A DNA stretch of 64,000 nt, taken from Pseudomonas sp. J452 (GTDB lineage: Bacteria > Pseudomonadota > Gammaproteobacteria > Pseudomonadales > Pseudomonadaceae). Below the pieces are notes generated by a model. The model saw only the letters and a program-made list of their open reading frames with translations. It made no database searches and had not been told where the DNA came from. The position numbers and the translations under genes are program-made. This document shows positions 36,518 to 44,962 of the stretch, piece by piece; the stretch's first letter is position 1; the number at the start of each line of letters is the position of its first letter. The stretch lies in assembly GCF_024666525.1 (NCBI RefSeq), contig NZ_CP088294.1, positions 4,030,001-4,094,000 of the forward strand, read 5' to 3'.

Positions 36518-37882
36518 ATGCCCACCAGCCACGAAGAACGCCAGCTACTGGCCGAAGCGGATCGCCGCGCCCTCGACTATTTCGATGGCATCGACAACCG
36601 TCCGGTCTTCCCCTCGCCCGCCGCCATCGCTGCCCTGAAGGCCTTCGAGCAGCAGCTGCCCGAACAGGGCCTGAATGATCAGGAGGTGCTGCGCCAGCTG
36701 GACGAAATCGGCTCACCGGCCACCGTGGCCAGCAACGGCCCGCGCTACTTCGGCTTCGTCATCGGCGCCACCCTGCCCGCTGCCGCCGCCGCAGAACGCA
36801 TGGTGCTGGCCTGGGACCAGTGCGCTTCCTCCTTCGACAATGCCCCGGTCGCCGATGTGCTGGAGCGCACCGCCGGACGCTGGGTGCTGGAAGCCCTCGA
36901 CCTGCCCCGCAGCAGCGCCGTCGGTTTCGGCACCAGCGCCACCGCCTGCACCCTGGCCAGCCTGTCGGCCGCCCGCCGCGCGCTGCTGGCGCGCAAGGGC
37001 TGGGACTTCGATGGCGATGGCCTGATCGGTGCTCCGGAAGTGCGCGTAGTGGTCTCCGCCACTTGCCATATCACGGTGAAGAAGGCCCTGCGCATCCTCG
37101 GCTTCGGCATGAACCGGCTGATCGTCGCCCCCACCGACGCCCAGGGCCGCATCGACCCGGCGCAGCTGCCGGCCCTGGATGACCTGAGCATCCTCTGCCT
37201 GCAGGCCGGTGAGGTGAACACCGGCGAATTCGACCCCTTCGCCGAGCTGATCCCGCGGGCCAAAGCCGCCGGCGCCTGGGTGCATGTGGACGGCGCCTTC
37301 GGCCTGTGGGCCCGCGCCTCTTCATCCGCCCAGCTGAGCGCCGGCGTGGAACTGGCCGACAGCTGGACCTGCGACGGTCACAAGTGGCTGAATACCCCCT
37401 ACGACGGCGCCATGGCCATCTGCCGCGATGCCGACGCCCTGGCCACGGCGATGAACAGCGACGCCGCCTATGCCAGTGCGAGTAAGGACGCGCAGAAAAA
37501 CCTGACCCTGGAGTTCTCCCGTCGCGCCCGCGGCGTGCCGATCTGGGCAGCCCTGGCCAGCCTCGGCCGCGATGGCTTGCGCGCGCTGATCGACCGGCAT
37601 ATCCGCCAGGCCAGCCAGCTAGCCGAACGCCTGCGCGATGCCGGCTACCCCGTGCTCAACCGCGTGGTACTCAATCAGGTGCTGGTACGCGGCGATAGCG
37701 ACGCGCAGACCGTGGCCATCCGCGAGGCGGCGCAGGCCAGCGGCGAGGTCTGGTTCGGCCCGACGATTTGGCAAGGCCGCCCGGCCTTTCGCCTCAGCGT
37801 CTCGTCATGGCGCACCACCGATGCCGATATCGAGCTGCTGGCCGACCTGCTGCTGCGCCTGAAGCGGCAGATTCCGGTGTGA
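36518..37882 (+). CDS. PLP-dependent group II amino-acid decarboxylase
   Basis: A 454-aa fold-type I enzyme of the glutamate/aromatic/diaminobutyrate decarboxylase group. The cofactor lysine is in CDGHKWLNTPYDG, with the Asp that contacts the pyridine nitrogen in WVHVDGAFGLWA. Substrate cannot be assigned safely; tyrosine, aspartate or diaminobutyrate decarboxylases all fit. The ATG at 36518 is preferred; a GTG at 36485 in frame would add 11 residues. Monocistronic, in an unexplained position between nasST and alaC. Confidence 0.8.
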   Translation: MPTSHEERQLLAEADRRALDYFDGIDNRPVFPSPAAIAALKAFEQQLPEQGLNDQEVLRQLDEIGSPATVASNGPRYFGFVIGATLPAAAAAERMVLAWDQCASSFDNAPVADVLERTAGRWVLEALDLPRSSAVGFGTSATACTLASLSAARRALLARKGWDFDGDGLIGAPEVRVVVSATCHITVKKALRILGFGMNRLIVAPTDAQGRIDPAQLPALDDLSILCLQAGEVNTGEFDPFAELIPRAKAAGAWVHVDGAFGLWARASSSAQLSAGVELADSWTCDGHKWLNTPYDGAMAICRDADALATAMNSDAAYASASKDAQKNLTLEFSRRARGVPIWAALASLGRDGLRALIDRHIRQASQLAERLRDAGYPVLNRVVLNQVLVRGDSDAQTVAIREAAQASGEVWFGPTIWQGRPAFRLSVSSWRTTDADIELLADLLLRLKRQIPV

Positions 37883-38002
37883 ACACCTGCGCTGCCAGGG
37901 GGCTCGACAAAGCCCCGCCGCAGCGCTTATCTTCGCCGCCTGGCCAGCACACTGGCCAACGTCGCTCGGACGGTTCCGGGCGCTTACGTCTTCGAGGAAA
38001 GC

Positions 38003-39240
38003 ATGGCTGAACAAGCTAAGCGCCGTTTTGCGCGCATCGATCGTCTCCCCCCTACGTTTTCAACATCACCGCCGAACTGAAGATGGCCGCCCGCCGCCGC
38101 GGCGAGGACATCATCGACTTCAGCATGGGCAACCCCGATGGCGCCACGCCGCCGCATATCGTCGAGAAACTGGTGCAGGTCGCCCAGCGCGATGACACCC
38201 ACGGCTACTCCACATCCCGTGGCATTCCGCGCCTGCGCCGCGCCATCTCGCGCTGGTACAAGGACCGCTACGACGTCGAGATCGACCCGGAAAGCGAAGC
38301 CATCGTCACCATCGGTTCCAAGGAAGGCCTGGCGCACCTGATGCTGGCTACCCTGGATCATGGCGACACCGTGCTGGTGCCCAACCCCAGCTACCCGATT
38401 CATATCTACGGCGCGGTGATCGCCGGCGCCCAGGTGCGTTCGGTACCACTAGTGCCCGGCGTGGACTTCTTCGCCGAGTTGGAGCGGGCGATTCGCGAGT
38501 CGATCCCCAAGCCGAAGATGATGATTCTCGGCTTCCCCTCCAACCCCACCGCGCAGTGCGTGGAGCTGGACTTCTTCGAGCGCGTGGTGGCCCTGGCCAA
38601 GCAGTACGACGTGCTGGTGATCCACGATCTGGCCTACGCCGACATCGTCTACGACGGCTGGAAGGCCCCGTCGATCATGCAGGTAGAAGGTGCCAAGGAC
38701 ATCGCCGTGGAGTTCTTCACCCTGTCCAAGAGCTACAACATGGCCGGCTGGCGCATCGGCTTTATGGTCGGCAATCCGGAGCTGGTCAGCGCTCTGGCGC
38801 GGATCAAAAGCTATCACGACTACGGCACCTTCACCCCGCTGCAGGTGGCGGCCATTGCCGCACTGGAAGGCGACCAGCAGTGCGTGCGCGATATCGCCGA
38901 GCAGTACCGCCAGCGCCGCAACATGCTGGTCAAGGGCCTGCACGAAGCTGGCTGGATGGTGGAGAACCCTAAGGCCTCGATGTACATCTGGGCCAAGATC
39001 CCCGAGCCCTATGCCCATCTCGGCTCGCTGGAATTCGCCAAGAAGCTCCTGCTCGAAGCCAAGGTCTGCGTTTCACCGGGTATCGGCTTCGGCGACTACG
39101 GCGACGACCATGTGCGCTTCGCCCTGATCGAGAATCAGGACCGCACCCGCCAGGCCATCCGCGGGATCAAGGCGATGTTCCGCGCCGATGGCCTGGTGCA
39201 GGCACCCGCCAGCAAATCGCGCAGCAAGGCTGATAGCTGA
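38003..39240 (+). pseudogene. alaC: Alanine transaminase AlaC with an apparent -1 frameshift
   Basis: The ATG at 38003 (after GAGGAAAGC) opens RRFARIDRLPP as in AlaC, but at the six-C run 38047-38052 the frame slips: YVFNITAELKMAARRRG continues in the next frame and reads to 39240. Seven C would restore a normal protein of about 412 aa. The rest is an intact glutamate-pyruvate aminotransferase with the PLP lysine in TLSKSYNMAGWRIGF. Either this is a homopolymer sequencing error or a real inactivation; restart at the ATG at 38083 would give 385 aa lacking the first 27 residues. Confidence 0.85.
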
Positions 39241-39297
39241 GTTAGCAACCGGTAATGCTGGCGAGTGTGCTGCACGCACCCGAGCAAGCGTGAGCAA

Positions 39298-39331
39298 CGA
39301 GGCCCCGACAGAGCAATCTGTCGGGGCCTCG
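39298..39331. terminator. Strong hairpin between alaC and a convergent lipoprotein gene
   Basis: A 15-bp perfect stem (CGAGGCCCCGACAGA and its complement) with a GCAA loop. There is little T-run, but its position between converging genes supports a shared terminator. Confidence 0.7.
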
Positions 39332-39336
39332 TCGTT

Positions 39337-39723
39337 TCAGCTGGAGTAATCCAGCGCCGTCCAGGCCCGGCTGAGGCCGTTGCCGATCATGCAGTCCGGG
39401 CGTGCCAGTTGCTCATTGCCGCTCGGTGCCAGGCGGGTGATCTCGCCGAAGTCGTCGCGTTCGGTGAGCCACTGCAGCTTGCCGCAGTTGGCCGTCTCGA
39501 TCACATAGCTGGCGGCGATGCTGGAATGCTGGCCGGGCAGCTTGACCACATCGAGTACCCGCCCCGCTTCCTCGACCCGCTTGCCATCGGAAACCAGCAC
39601 CGCCCAGGCGGCGCCGTCCTCGATTACCAGATAGGCGCCATTGGCCTTGGGCTGTTCCAGTTGTGGCTGCGCGCAGCCGGCCAGCAGGGCCAATAGCAGA
39701 AGTGTCATCAGCTTGTGGTGCAT
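39337..39723 (-). CDS. Hypothetical lipoprotein
   Basis: A 128-aa precursor with signal MTLLLLALLAGC (lipobox LLAGC). The start at 39723 lies ten bases after GAGGAG. The mature part has no recognised domain but contains two cysteines (TANCGKL and RPDCMIG) that could pair. Function unknown. Confidence 0.7.
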   Translation of the reverse strand: MHHKLMTLLLLALLAGCAQPQLEQPKANGAYLVIEDGAAWAVLVSDGKRVEEAGRVLDVVKLPGQHSSIAASYVIETANCGKLQWLTERDDFGEITRLAPSGNEQLARPDCMIGNGLSRAWTALDYSS

Positions 39724-39882
39724 ATAAGCGGCTCCTCTCTCGGTTGATCCCCTGCGGGGCTGATCCGTAGTGCGTGAGCCCACTATTATCGAATACTGTT
39801 TATTTGTACAGTACTTTCTATTACCCTATCCCCACCGCACACCCAGCACCGCGCCACAGGTGCATAGCAGAGGATCGCCACC

Positions 39883-40209
39883 ATGCAGGACGTACTGCTG
39901 CTGAAGAAAAAAGTGAACCAGATGCCGCTGGAGAGCGTCCGCGCCATGGTCGAGGAACTGCACCTGGAGGGCCTGGTGACCGGCAGCAAGACCCCGTTCA
40001 CGCGTGTGCACTTCAACACCTGCTTTGCCGAGATCGAAGCCTTGCTGCAACGCGCCGGCTATCACCGCCAACTGGACGTGGTCGGCTACCAGGGCCAGGC
40101 CTATGCCCTGTTCGACCCGACACGCTGGGAGGCAGTGGAAGTCCTGCGTTGGCTGCGCGATTACGTCGAAGCGCTCGCCAGCCAGCCGTTGGCGACCCTG
40201 CGCAGCTAG
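39883..40209 (+). CDS. Hypothetical cytoplasmic protein (108 aa)
   Basis: Begins MQDVLLLKKKVNQMPLESV and has a balanced, mainly helical composition with a central strand-rich part (LDVVGYQGQAYALFD). No signal, membrane segment or familiar motif. Codon usage is that of the core genome. It lies alone between two unrelated units. I do not recognise a family. Confidence 0.6.
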   Translation: MQDVLLLKKKVNQMPLESVRAMVEELHLEGLVTGSKTPFTRVHFNTCFAEIEALLQRAGYHRQLDVVGYQGQAYALFDPTRWEAVEVLRWLRDYVEALASQPLATLRS

Positions 40210-40423
40210 CGCGCACGCCGAACCAAAAGCGCACACGACAGCGCTCCCCAGCACCGCCGTGACTCGCGAAGCAGCCACAACAGCCATCTGCCGACACTCC
40301 GCTCAGCGTTTTTCGTAAATCCCCGCAACGCCTCTAACCAATTGATTAAGTTGCACTATTTCAACACCTGCCGAGCCTGTTGAGGCGCTTGGCGGGAACA
40401 TCGCGCCTGCACCCAATGAAAGC

Positions 40424-40439
40424 TGGCAAGCCCCTTGCA
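40424..40439 (+). promoter_or_regulatory. Sigma-54 promoter of nrtABD
   Basis: TGGCAAGCCCCTTGCA fits the -24/-12 consensus with GG and GC ten bases apart, directly upstream of the attenuator leader. It matches the arrangement before nasS. Confidence 0.8.
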
Positions 40440-40466
40440 ATACCTCCAGCAGATTCCTGCGCAGCA

Positions 40467-40555
40467 CACCAACGGCGGTGGGCCGCGGATCACGGACAAC
40501 GGCGTCCGCCAGAGCACCCTCTCCCATCGGGCTCCTCTGGCGTACGCCGTTTTTG
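40467..40555 (+). promoter_or_regulatory. ANTAR-type attenuator leader before nrtA
   Basis: Hairpin 1 is CACC-AACGGC-GGTG (40467-40480); hairpin 2 is CGGAC-AACGGC-GTCCG (40493-40508). Both loops are the hexamer AACGGC with A1 and G4. Hairpin 2 shares bases with the left arm of a long terminator (40498-40514 pairing with CTCTGGCG and ACGCCGTT near 40535-40551, followed by TTTTG). NasT should bind the hairpins and allow readthrough into nrtA when nitrate or nitrite is present. Confidence 0.85.
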
Positions 40556-40580
40556 TTTGCCCATGAAAAAGGAAAACTCC

Positions 40581-41864
40581 ATGAGTGATCGTGATTCCAA
40601 AGACCCGGTTAACAACAACCGCCGTAACTTCCTCAAGCAGTCCATCGCCATCGCCGGCACCGTCGGCGGCATTGCCGCCCTCGGCCTGTCCGCCCCAGGC
40701 TTCCTGCGCAGCGCGGCCTATGCCGCCGGCTCCGATGCCCCGGAAAAAGCCGTACTGAATATCGGCTTCATCCCGCTGACCGACTGCGCCTCGGTGGTGG
40801 TCGCCGCCACTCAGGGCTTCGCCGCCAAATACGGCCTGACCATCAACCCGAGCAAGGAAGCCTCCTGGGCCGGTGTACGCGACAAGCTGAACACCGGCGA
40901 ACTGGATGCCTCCCACGTGCTGTACGGCATGATGTACGGCTCGCAGCTGGGCCTGGCCGGGCCGCAAAAGGACATGGCCGTACTCATGGGCCTGAACCAG
41001 AACGGCCAGGCCATCACCCTGTCCAAGCAGCTCAAGGAAGCCGGCGTCACCACCGGTGAACAACTGGCCGCACACATCAAGAAAGGCGGCAACCCGCTGA
41101 CCTTCGCCCAGACCTTCCCCACCGGCACCCACGCCATGTGGCTGTACTACTGGTTGGCGAACTACGGCATCAACCCCTTCACCGACGTGAAGACCATCAC
41201 CGTGCCGCCACCGCAGATGGTCGCCAACATGCGCGTCGGCAACATGGACGGTTTCTGCGTCGGTGAGCCGTGGGGCGCCCGTGCGGTGTTCGACAAGATC
41301 GGCTTCACCGCCACCACCACCCAGCAGATCTGGGCCGACCACCCGGAAAAAGTCCTCGGCTGCTCCCGCGAATTTGTCGAGCAGAACCCCAACACCGCTC
41401 GCGCCCTGGTCATGGCCATCCTCGACGCCAGCCGCTTCATCGACGCCAGCGAAGCGAACAAGAAGGCCACCGCCAAGCTCATCTCCGGCAAGGCCTACGT
41501 CAACGCGCCGACCGAAGTCATCGAACAGCGCTTCCTCGGCAACTACGAGGACGGCTTGGGCAACAGCTGGCAGGACAAGAACCCGATGGCCTTCTGCAAG
41601 AACGGCAGCGTGAACTTCCCCTACCACTCCGACGGCATGTGGTTCCTCACCCAGTTCAAGCGCTGGGGCCTGATCAAGGATGACCCGGACTACGCCGCCG
41701 TGGCTGCCGGTATCAACCAGACCAAGATCTACAGCGAAGCCGCCAGCGCCCTGGGCCTGGCCGTGCCGAGCAGTGTGATGCGCTCCAGCACCCTGATCGA
41801 CGGCAAGGTGTGGGACGGTTCCAACCCGGCCGCCTACGCCAATTCCTTCGCGATTAAAGCCTGA
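40581..41864 (+). CDS. nrtA: Nitrate ABC transporter substrate-binding protein (NrtA/CmpA family)
   Basis: A 427-aa periplasmic nitrate-binding protein. The N-terminus carries a twin-arginine signal (NNRRNFLKQS, then a hydrophobic stretch ending AYAAG), so it is exported folded by Tat. The mature part keeps the CmpA/NrtA core (LTDCASVVVAATQGFAAKYG, TFPTGTHAMWLYYWLA, DGFCVGEPWGA). The start at 40581 follows AAGGA; an ATG at 40563 in frame is less likely. Paralogue of nasS. Regulated by a sigma-54 promoter and attenuator. Confidence 0.92.
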   Translation: MSDRDSKDPVNNNRRNFLKQSIAIAGTVGGIAALGLSAPGFLRSAAYAAGSDAPEKAVLNIGFIPLTDCASVVVAATQGFAAKYGLTINPSKEASWAGVRDKLNTGELDASHVLYGMMYGSQLGLAGPQKDMAVLMGLNQNGQAITLSKQLKEAGVTTGEQLAAHIKKGGNPLTFAQTFPTGTHAMWLYYWLANYGINPFTDVKTITVPPPQMVANMRVGNMDGFCVGEPWGARAVFDKIGFTATTTQQIWADHPEKVLGCSREFVEQNPNTARALVMAILDASRFIDASEANKKATAKLISGKAYVNAPTEVIEQRFLGNYEDGLGNSWQDKNPMAFCKNGSVNFPYHSDGMWFLTQFKRWGLIKDDPDYAAVAAGINQTKIYSEAASALGLAVPSSVMRSSTLIDGKVWDGSNPAAYANSFAIKA

Positions 41865-41881
41865 TTTTCGGAGGCACTTAG

Positions 41882-42739
41882 ATGAACGCTCCAGTGAAAA
41901 CACCACTGACAATGGCCACCCCGGTTGCCCCCAGCAGCACTCCGCGCCGGGCCCTGCCTGGCGCGGAGGCCTTCACCAACCTGATCAAGGCAGTTATTCC
42001 GCCGTTGCTCGGCATTGCCCTGTTCATCGGCGTCTGGGCCCTGATCGCAACCCGCAGCGAAGGTCTGCCGGGCCCCTTGTCGACCTGGTATTCGGCACTG
42101 GAGCTGTTCGCCGATCCGTTCTATGACAACGGCCCGAACGACATGGGCATCGGCTGGAACATCCTGCATTCCCTTGGCCGTGTCGGTCTGGGCTTCGGCC
42201 TGGCGGCGCTGATCGGTATTCCGCTCGGCTTCGCCATCGGCCGCTTTGCCTTCCTCGGCAGCATGCTCTCGCCCATCATCAGCCTGCTGCGTCCGGTTTC
42301 GCCGCTGGCCTGGCTGCCGATCGGCCTGCTGGTGTTCGAAGCTGCCGGTCCGGCGTCGATCTGGGTGATCTTCATCAGCTCGATCTGGCCGATCATTCTC
42401 AACACGGCCGCCGGCGTCGCCAGCGTGCCGCAGGACTACCTCAACGTGGCCCGCGTGCTCAAACTGTCGGAGTTCAAGGTGCTCACCCGCATCCTCTTCC
42501 CTGCCGTGCTGCCGCACCTGATGACCGGCATCCGCCTGGCCATCGGCGTGGCCTGGCTGGTGATCGTCGCCGCAGAGATGCTCACCGGCGGCACCGGCCT
42601 GGGCTTCTGGGTGTGGGACGAGTGGAACAACCTCAACGTCGAACACATCCTCATCGCCATCATCATCGTCGGCCTGGTCGGCCTGGCCCTGGAGCAAGCC
42701 CTGCTCCTGCTGGCCAAGCGCTTCGACTACGCCAGCTAA
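41882..42739 (+). CDS. nrtB: Nitrate ABC transporter permease
   Basis: A 285-aa inner-membrane permease of the NrtB/SsuC type with about six helices. The cytoplasmic coupling loop is seen in VARVLKLSEFKVLTRILFPAVLPHLMTGIR. Starts 17 bases after nrtA behind a GGAGG site. An REP hairpin separates it from the ATPase gene. Confidence 0.92.
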   Translation: MNAPVKTPLTMATPVAPSSTPRRALPGAEAFTNLIKAVIPPLLGIALFIGVWALIATRSEGLPGPLSTWYSALELFADPFYDNGPNDMGIGWNILHSLGRVGLGFGLAALIGIPLGFAIGRFAFLGSMLSPIISLLRPVSPLAWLPIGLLVFEAAGPASIWVIFISSIWPIILNTAAGVASVPQDYLNVARVLKLSEFKVLTRILFPAVLPHLMTGIRLAIGVAWLVIVAAEMLTGGTGLGFWVWDEWNNLNVEHILIAIIIVGLVGLALEQALLLLAKRFDYAS

Positions 42740-42748
42740 TCAATTTCC

Positions 42749-42820
42749 GTAGGAGCCAGCTTGCTGGCGATCCACTGCAGCATCGAGTAGCTGATGATCG
42801 CCAGCAAGCTGGCTCCTACA
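42749..42820. repeat. REP hairpin inside the nrt operon
   Basis: Inverted pair of the GTAGGAGCCAGCTTGCTGGC unit between nrtB and nrtD. It would form a stable hairpin in the mRNA and could lower or protect expression of parts of the operon. Confidence 0.85.
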
Positions 42821-42839
42821 CCAGACAGGAGAGTTCGCC

Positions 42840-43631
42840 ATGGACAAGTTCGTCGAGCTGACCAGCGTCAGCAAACACTTCGATACCAAGAAAGGCCGCT
42901 TCCAGGCGCTCAGTGACGTCAACCTGAGCATCGCCAAGGGCGAGTTCGTCTCGCTGATCGGCCACTCCGGCTGCGGCAAATCCACCGTGCTCAACCTGAT
43001 CGCCGGCCTGCTGGAAGCCAGCGAGGGCGGGCTGATCTGCAACGGCCGCGAGATCGACGGCCCCGGCCCGGAGCGCGGCGTGGTGTTCCAGAACCACAGC
43101 CTGCTGCCCTGGATGACCTGCTTCGGCAACGTCTACCTGGCGGTGGAAAAAGTCTTCGCCGGCAAGGAAAGCAAAGCCCAGCTGAAGGCGCGCACCGAAG
43201 CGGCCCTGGCCATGGTTGGCCTCAGCCACGCCACCTACAAGCACCCCAACGAGATATCCGGCGGCATGAAACAGCGCGTCGGCATCGCCCGCGCCCTGGC
43301 CATGGAGCCCAAGGTACTGCTGATGGACGAGCCGTTCGGTGCACTGGACGCCCTGACCCGCGCCCACCTGCAGGACGAACTGCTGCGCATCGTCGGCGAG
43401 ACCCACAGCACCGTGGTGATGGTCACTCATGACGTCGACGAAGCCGTACTGCTCTCGGACCGCATCGTGATGATGACCAACGGTCCGGCGGCGACCATCG
43501 GCGATATCGTCAAGGTCGACCTGCAGCGTCCGCGCAACCGCCTGGCCCTGGCCAACGACAGCCAGTACCACGCGTACCGTACGGCGGTGCTGGAGTTCCT
43601 CTACCAGCGCCAGCAGCGCCCCGCCGCCTAG
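42840..43631 (+). CDS. nrtD: Nitrate ABC transporter ATP-binding protein
   Basis: A 263-aa single-domain ABC ATPase. Walker [10 protein letters not shown] at 41-49, signature [15 protein letters not shown] near 138-152, Walker [13 protein letters not shown] near 158-169, and the H-loop MVTHDVDEA. No NrtA-like extension, so it corresponds to NrtD rather than NrtC. Energises uptake with NrtA and NrtB. A terminator follows; no nitrate reductase gene is adjacent. Confidence 0.92.
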   Translation: MDKFVELTSVSKHFDTKKGRFQALSDVNLSIAKGEFVSLIGHSGCGKSTVLNLIAGLLEASEGGLICNGREIDGPGPERGVVFQNHSLLPWMTCFGNVYLAVEKVFAGKESKAQLKARTEAALAMVGLSHATYKHPNEISGGMKQRVGIARALAMEPKVLLMDEPFGALDALTRAHLQDELLRIVGETHSTVVMVTHDVDEAVLLSDRIVMMTNGPAATIGDIVKVDLQRPRNRLALANDSQYHAYRTAVLEFLYQRQQRPAA

Positions 43632-43654
43632 TTTTCCGGCCTGCCGGCCCCCTC

Positions 43655-43681
43655 GAAAGCCCGACCTCGTGTCGGGCTTTC
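43655..43681 (+). terminator. Terminator of nrtABD
   Basis: GAAAGCCCGAC / GTCGGGCTTTC stem with a CTCGT loop, then TTTT. Confidence 0.9.
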
Positions 43682-43714
43682 TTTTGCCCGCCATAACCCC
43701 AGGGAATCACCGCC

Positions 43715-43780
43715 ATGAGCACTGACGCTTTTACATCGCCGGCGCCTGCCCCTAACCTCGGCGTTAACAAAAACAACTGA
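43715..43780 (+). CDS. Possible 21-residue leader ORF
   Basis: ATG to TGA reading MSTDAFTSPAPAPNLGVNKN-N, ending nine bases before the MAPEG gene. AGGGAATC stands about ten bases before the ATG. It may be a chance frame or a short coupled leader; there is no further support. Confidence 0.2.
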   Translation: MSTDAFTSPAPAPNLGVNKNN

Positions 43781-43789
43781 GGAAAACCC

Positions 43790-44161
43790 ATGCCCTACAG
43801 CGTCTATGTCGCCGCGATCCTGTCCCTGTTGCTGATCGGCCTGTCACTCAACATCACCCGTCTACGCATGCGCCACCAGATCGCCTTTGGCGAGGGCGGC
43901 AAGAGCGATCTGCTCAAGGCCGTGCGCGCCCATGGCAACAGCCTGGAACAGTCGGTGCTGTTCATCGTCCTGCTCTACCTGGGCGAAACCAGCGGGCAGA
44001 TCAGCCCGGCGCTGACCGCGGCCCTCGGCTTCGCCTTCATCATGCTGCGCCTGCTCTACTGCACCGGTCTGTTCGCCCGCCTGCTCCTGCTGCGCCAGGC
44101 CAGCCATGGCCTGACCGTGCTGGTACAACTGGCCGTCAGCGTGCTCCTGTTGCTGCCGTAA
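43790..44161 (+). CDS. MAPEG-family membrane protein
   Basis: A 123-aa protein with four hydrophobic helices, of the membrane-associated eicosanoid/glutathione-metabolism superfamily. The family motif RAxxNxxE appears as RAHGNSLEQS (about residues 46-55). Bacterial members are probable glutathione-dependent transferases or peroxidases of unknown substrate. Starts behind GAGGAAAA. Its stop overlaps the next (broken) gene as TAATG. Confidence 0.85.
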   Translation: MPYSVYVAAILSLLLIGLSLNITRLRMRHQIAFGEGGKSDLLKAVRAHGNSLEQSVLFIVLLYLGETSGQISPALTAALGFAFIMLRLLYCTGLFARLLLLRQASHGLTVLVQLAVSVLLLLP

Positions 44162-44889
44162 TGAGCAGCGACGAACAGAAGATCGCCCTCTACCGTCGGG
44201 TCAACGGCTTCACCGGCCCGCTGGCGCGCAGCGCCTGGCACTGGCGCACGCGCTGGCTGGCGCGCCTGCTGGCGAGCTTCATCTGGCACAAGAATCGTGG
44301 TCGACCGCAGCAAGGCACCCTAGGGTCTGTTCCCGTTTCGTTCACGGCCGCGACGGAGCCTGTTTTTGCGCGGGGCTAGGCGCGAGACGCGAGGTTTGGT
44401 CGTCCAAATGAGCCGTCGAGTAACGACGTCCCGCGCAAAAACAGGCCCGTCCCTGCGGGTTGCGCGCAAAATCGCGCCATGCGTCGTTGCGGGACTTGGC
44501 AAGGGAATGCCATTGCCTGCGTCCCACGCCTAGCCTGGCGCGATTTTGCGCAGCAACGCGGTTCGCGAACGAAGCGGGAACAGACCCTAACCATCGCCGA
44601 AGAATGGCGCCGCCTGTTCGGCCTGCCGCAGTTTTGGCACATCCAGCGCCTGGAGGACGACACTGCCTACTGCGAGATCCGCTTCCCCTGCGCGCTGGAA
44701 GGCAGCGGTGACGTGGCCGCCTGCCAGCGCCTGATGGAGTACGACCGTGCCTTGCTGAAGAAAATCGGCGGGCAGCTGGTGGTGCTGCAATCGCGCGCCG
44801 ACCCGCAGGTGCGCGGCGGCTGCCAGGTGGCCATCCGCCGGATCGATGACCTACGCAGCGACCTGATCCCGGCGCGCCTGCTCGACTGA
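44161..44889 (+). pseudogene. Unknown gene interrupted by a mobile repeat
   Basis: The first part (44161-44319) encodes MSSDEQKIALYRRVNGFTG onward and ends RPQQGT; after the element the same frame resumes IAEEWRRLFGLPQFWHIQRL and ends ARLLD at 44889. Removing the 273 bases between the two ACC trinucleotides at 44317 and 44590 restores an open frame of about 151 codons. As it stands, a TAG at 44377 within the element ends translation after 72 residues. I do not recognise the protein; it is soluble-looking with an amphipathic N-terminus and was probably co-translated with the MAPEG gene. Confidence 0.8.
44320..44589. mobile_element. Structured mobile repeat, copy B, inserted in a gene
   Basis: Non-coding, about 270 bp, bounded by 23-bp inverted repeats with one mismatch (left starts TAGGGTCTGTTCCCG), flanked by a possible 3-bp target duplication ACC. 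Two internal long stems: 44358-44374 with 44430-44446 (17 bp perfect) and 44464-44479 with 44536-44551 (16 bp perfect). Within the first, a small hairpin GTTTGGTCGTCCAAAT (44394-44409) and GAGTAAC (44418-44424). Homologous in loops to copy C at 57749, whose stems have different sequences but still pair. Confidence 0.85.
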
Positions 44890-44962
44890 GCGGGCTTGCC
44901 CGCGCCCCACACAGCGGAGAAGATGGCGCCGGCAGCCCTGCCAGGGAAATGGAGCCACTTAC

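Noticed and set aside
40013..40297. Minus-strand open frame over the hypothetical gene at 39883
   Set aside because: Arg/Gly-rich shadow frame with no start signal.
44479..44889. A separate 136-codon gene
   Set aside because: Its first third is mobile-repeat sequence; the rest is the 3' half of the interrupted gene.
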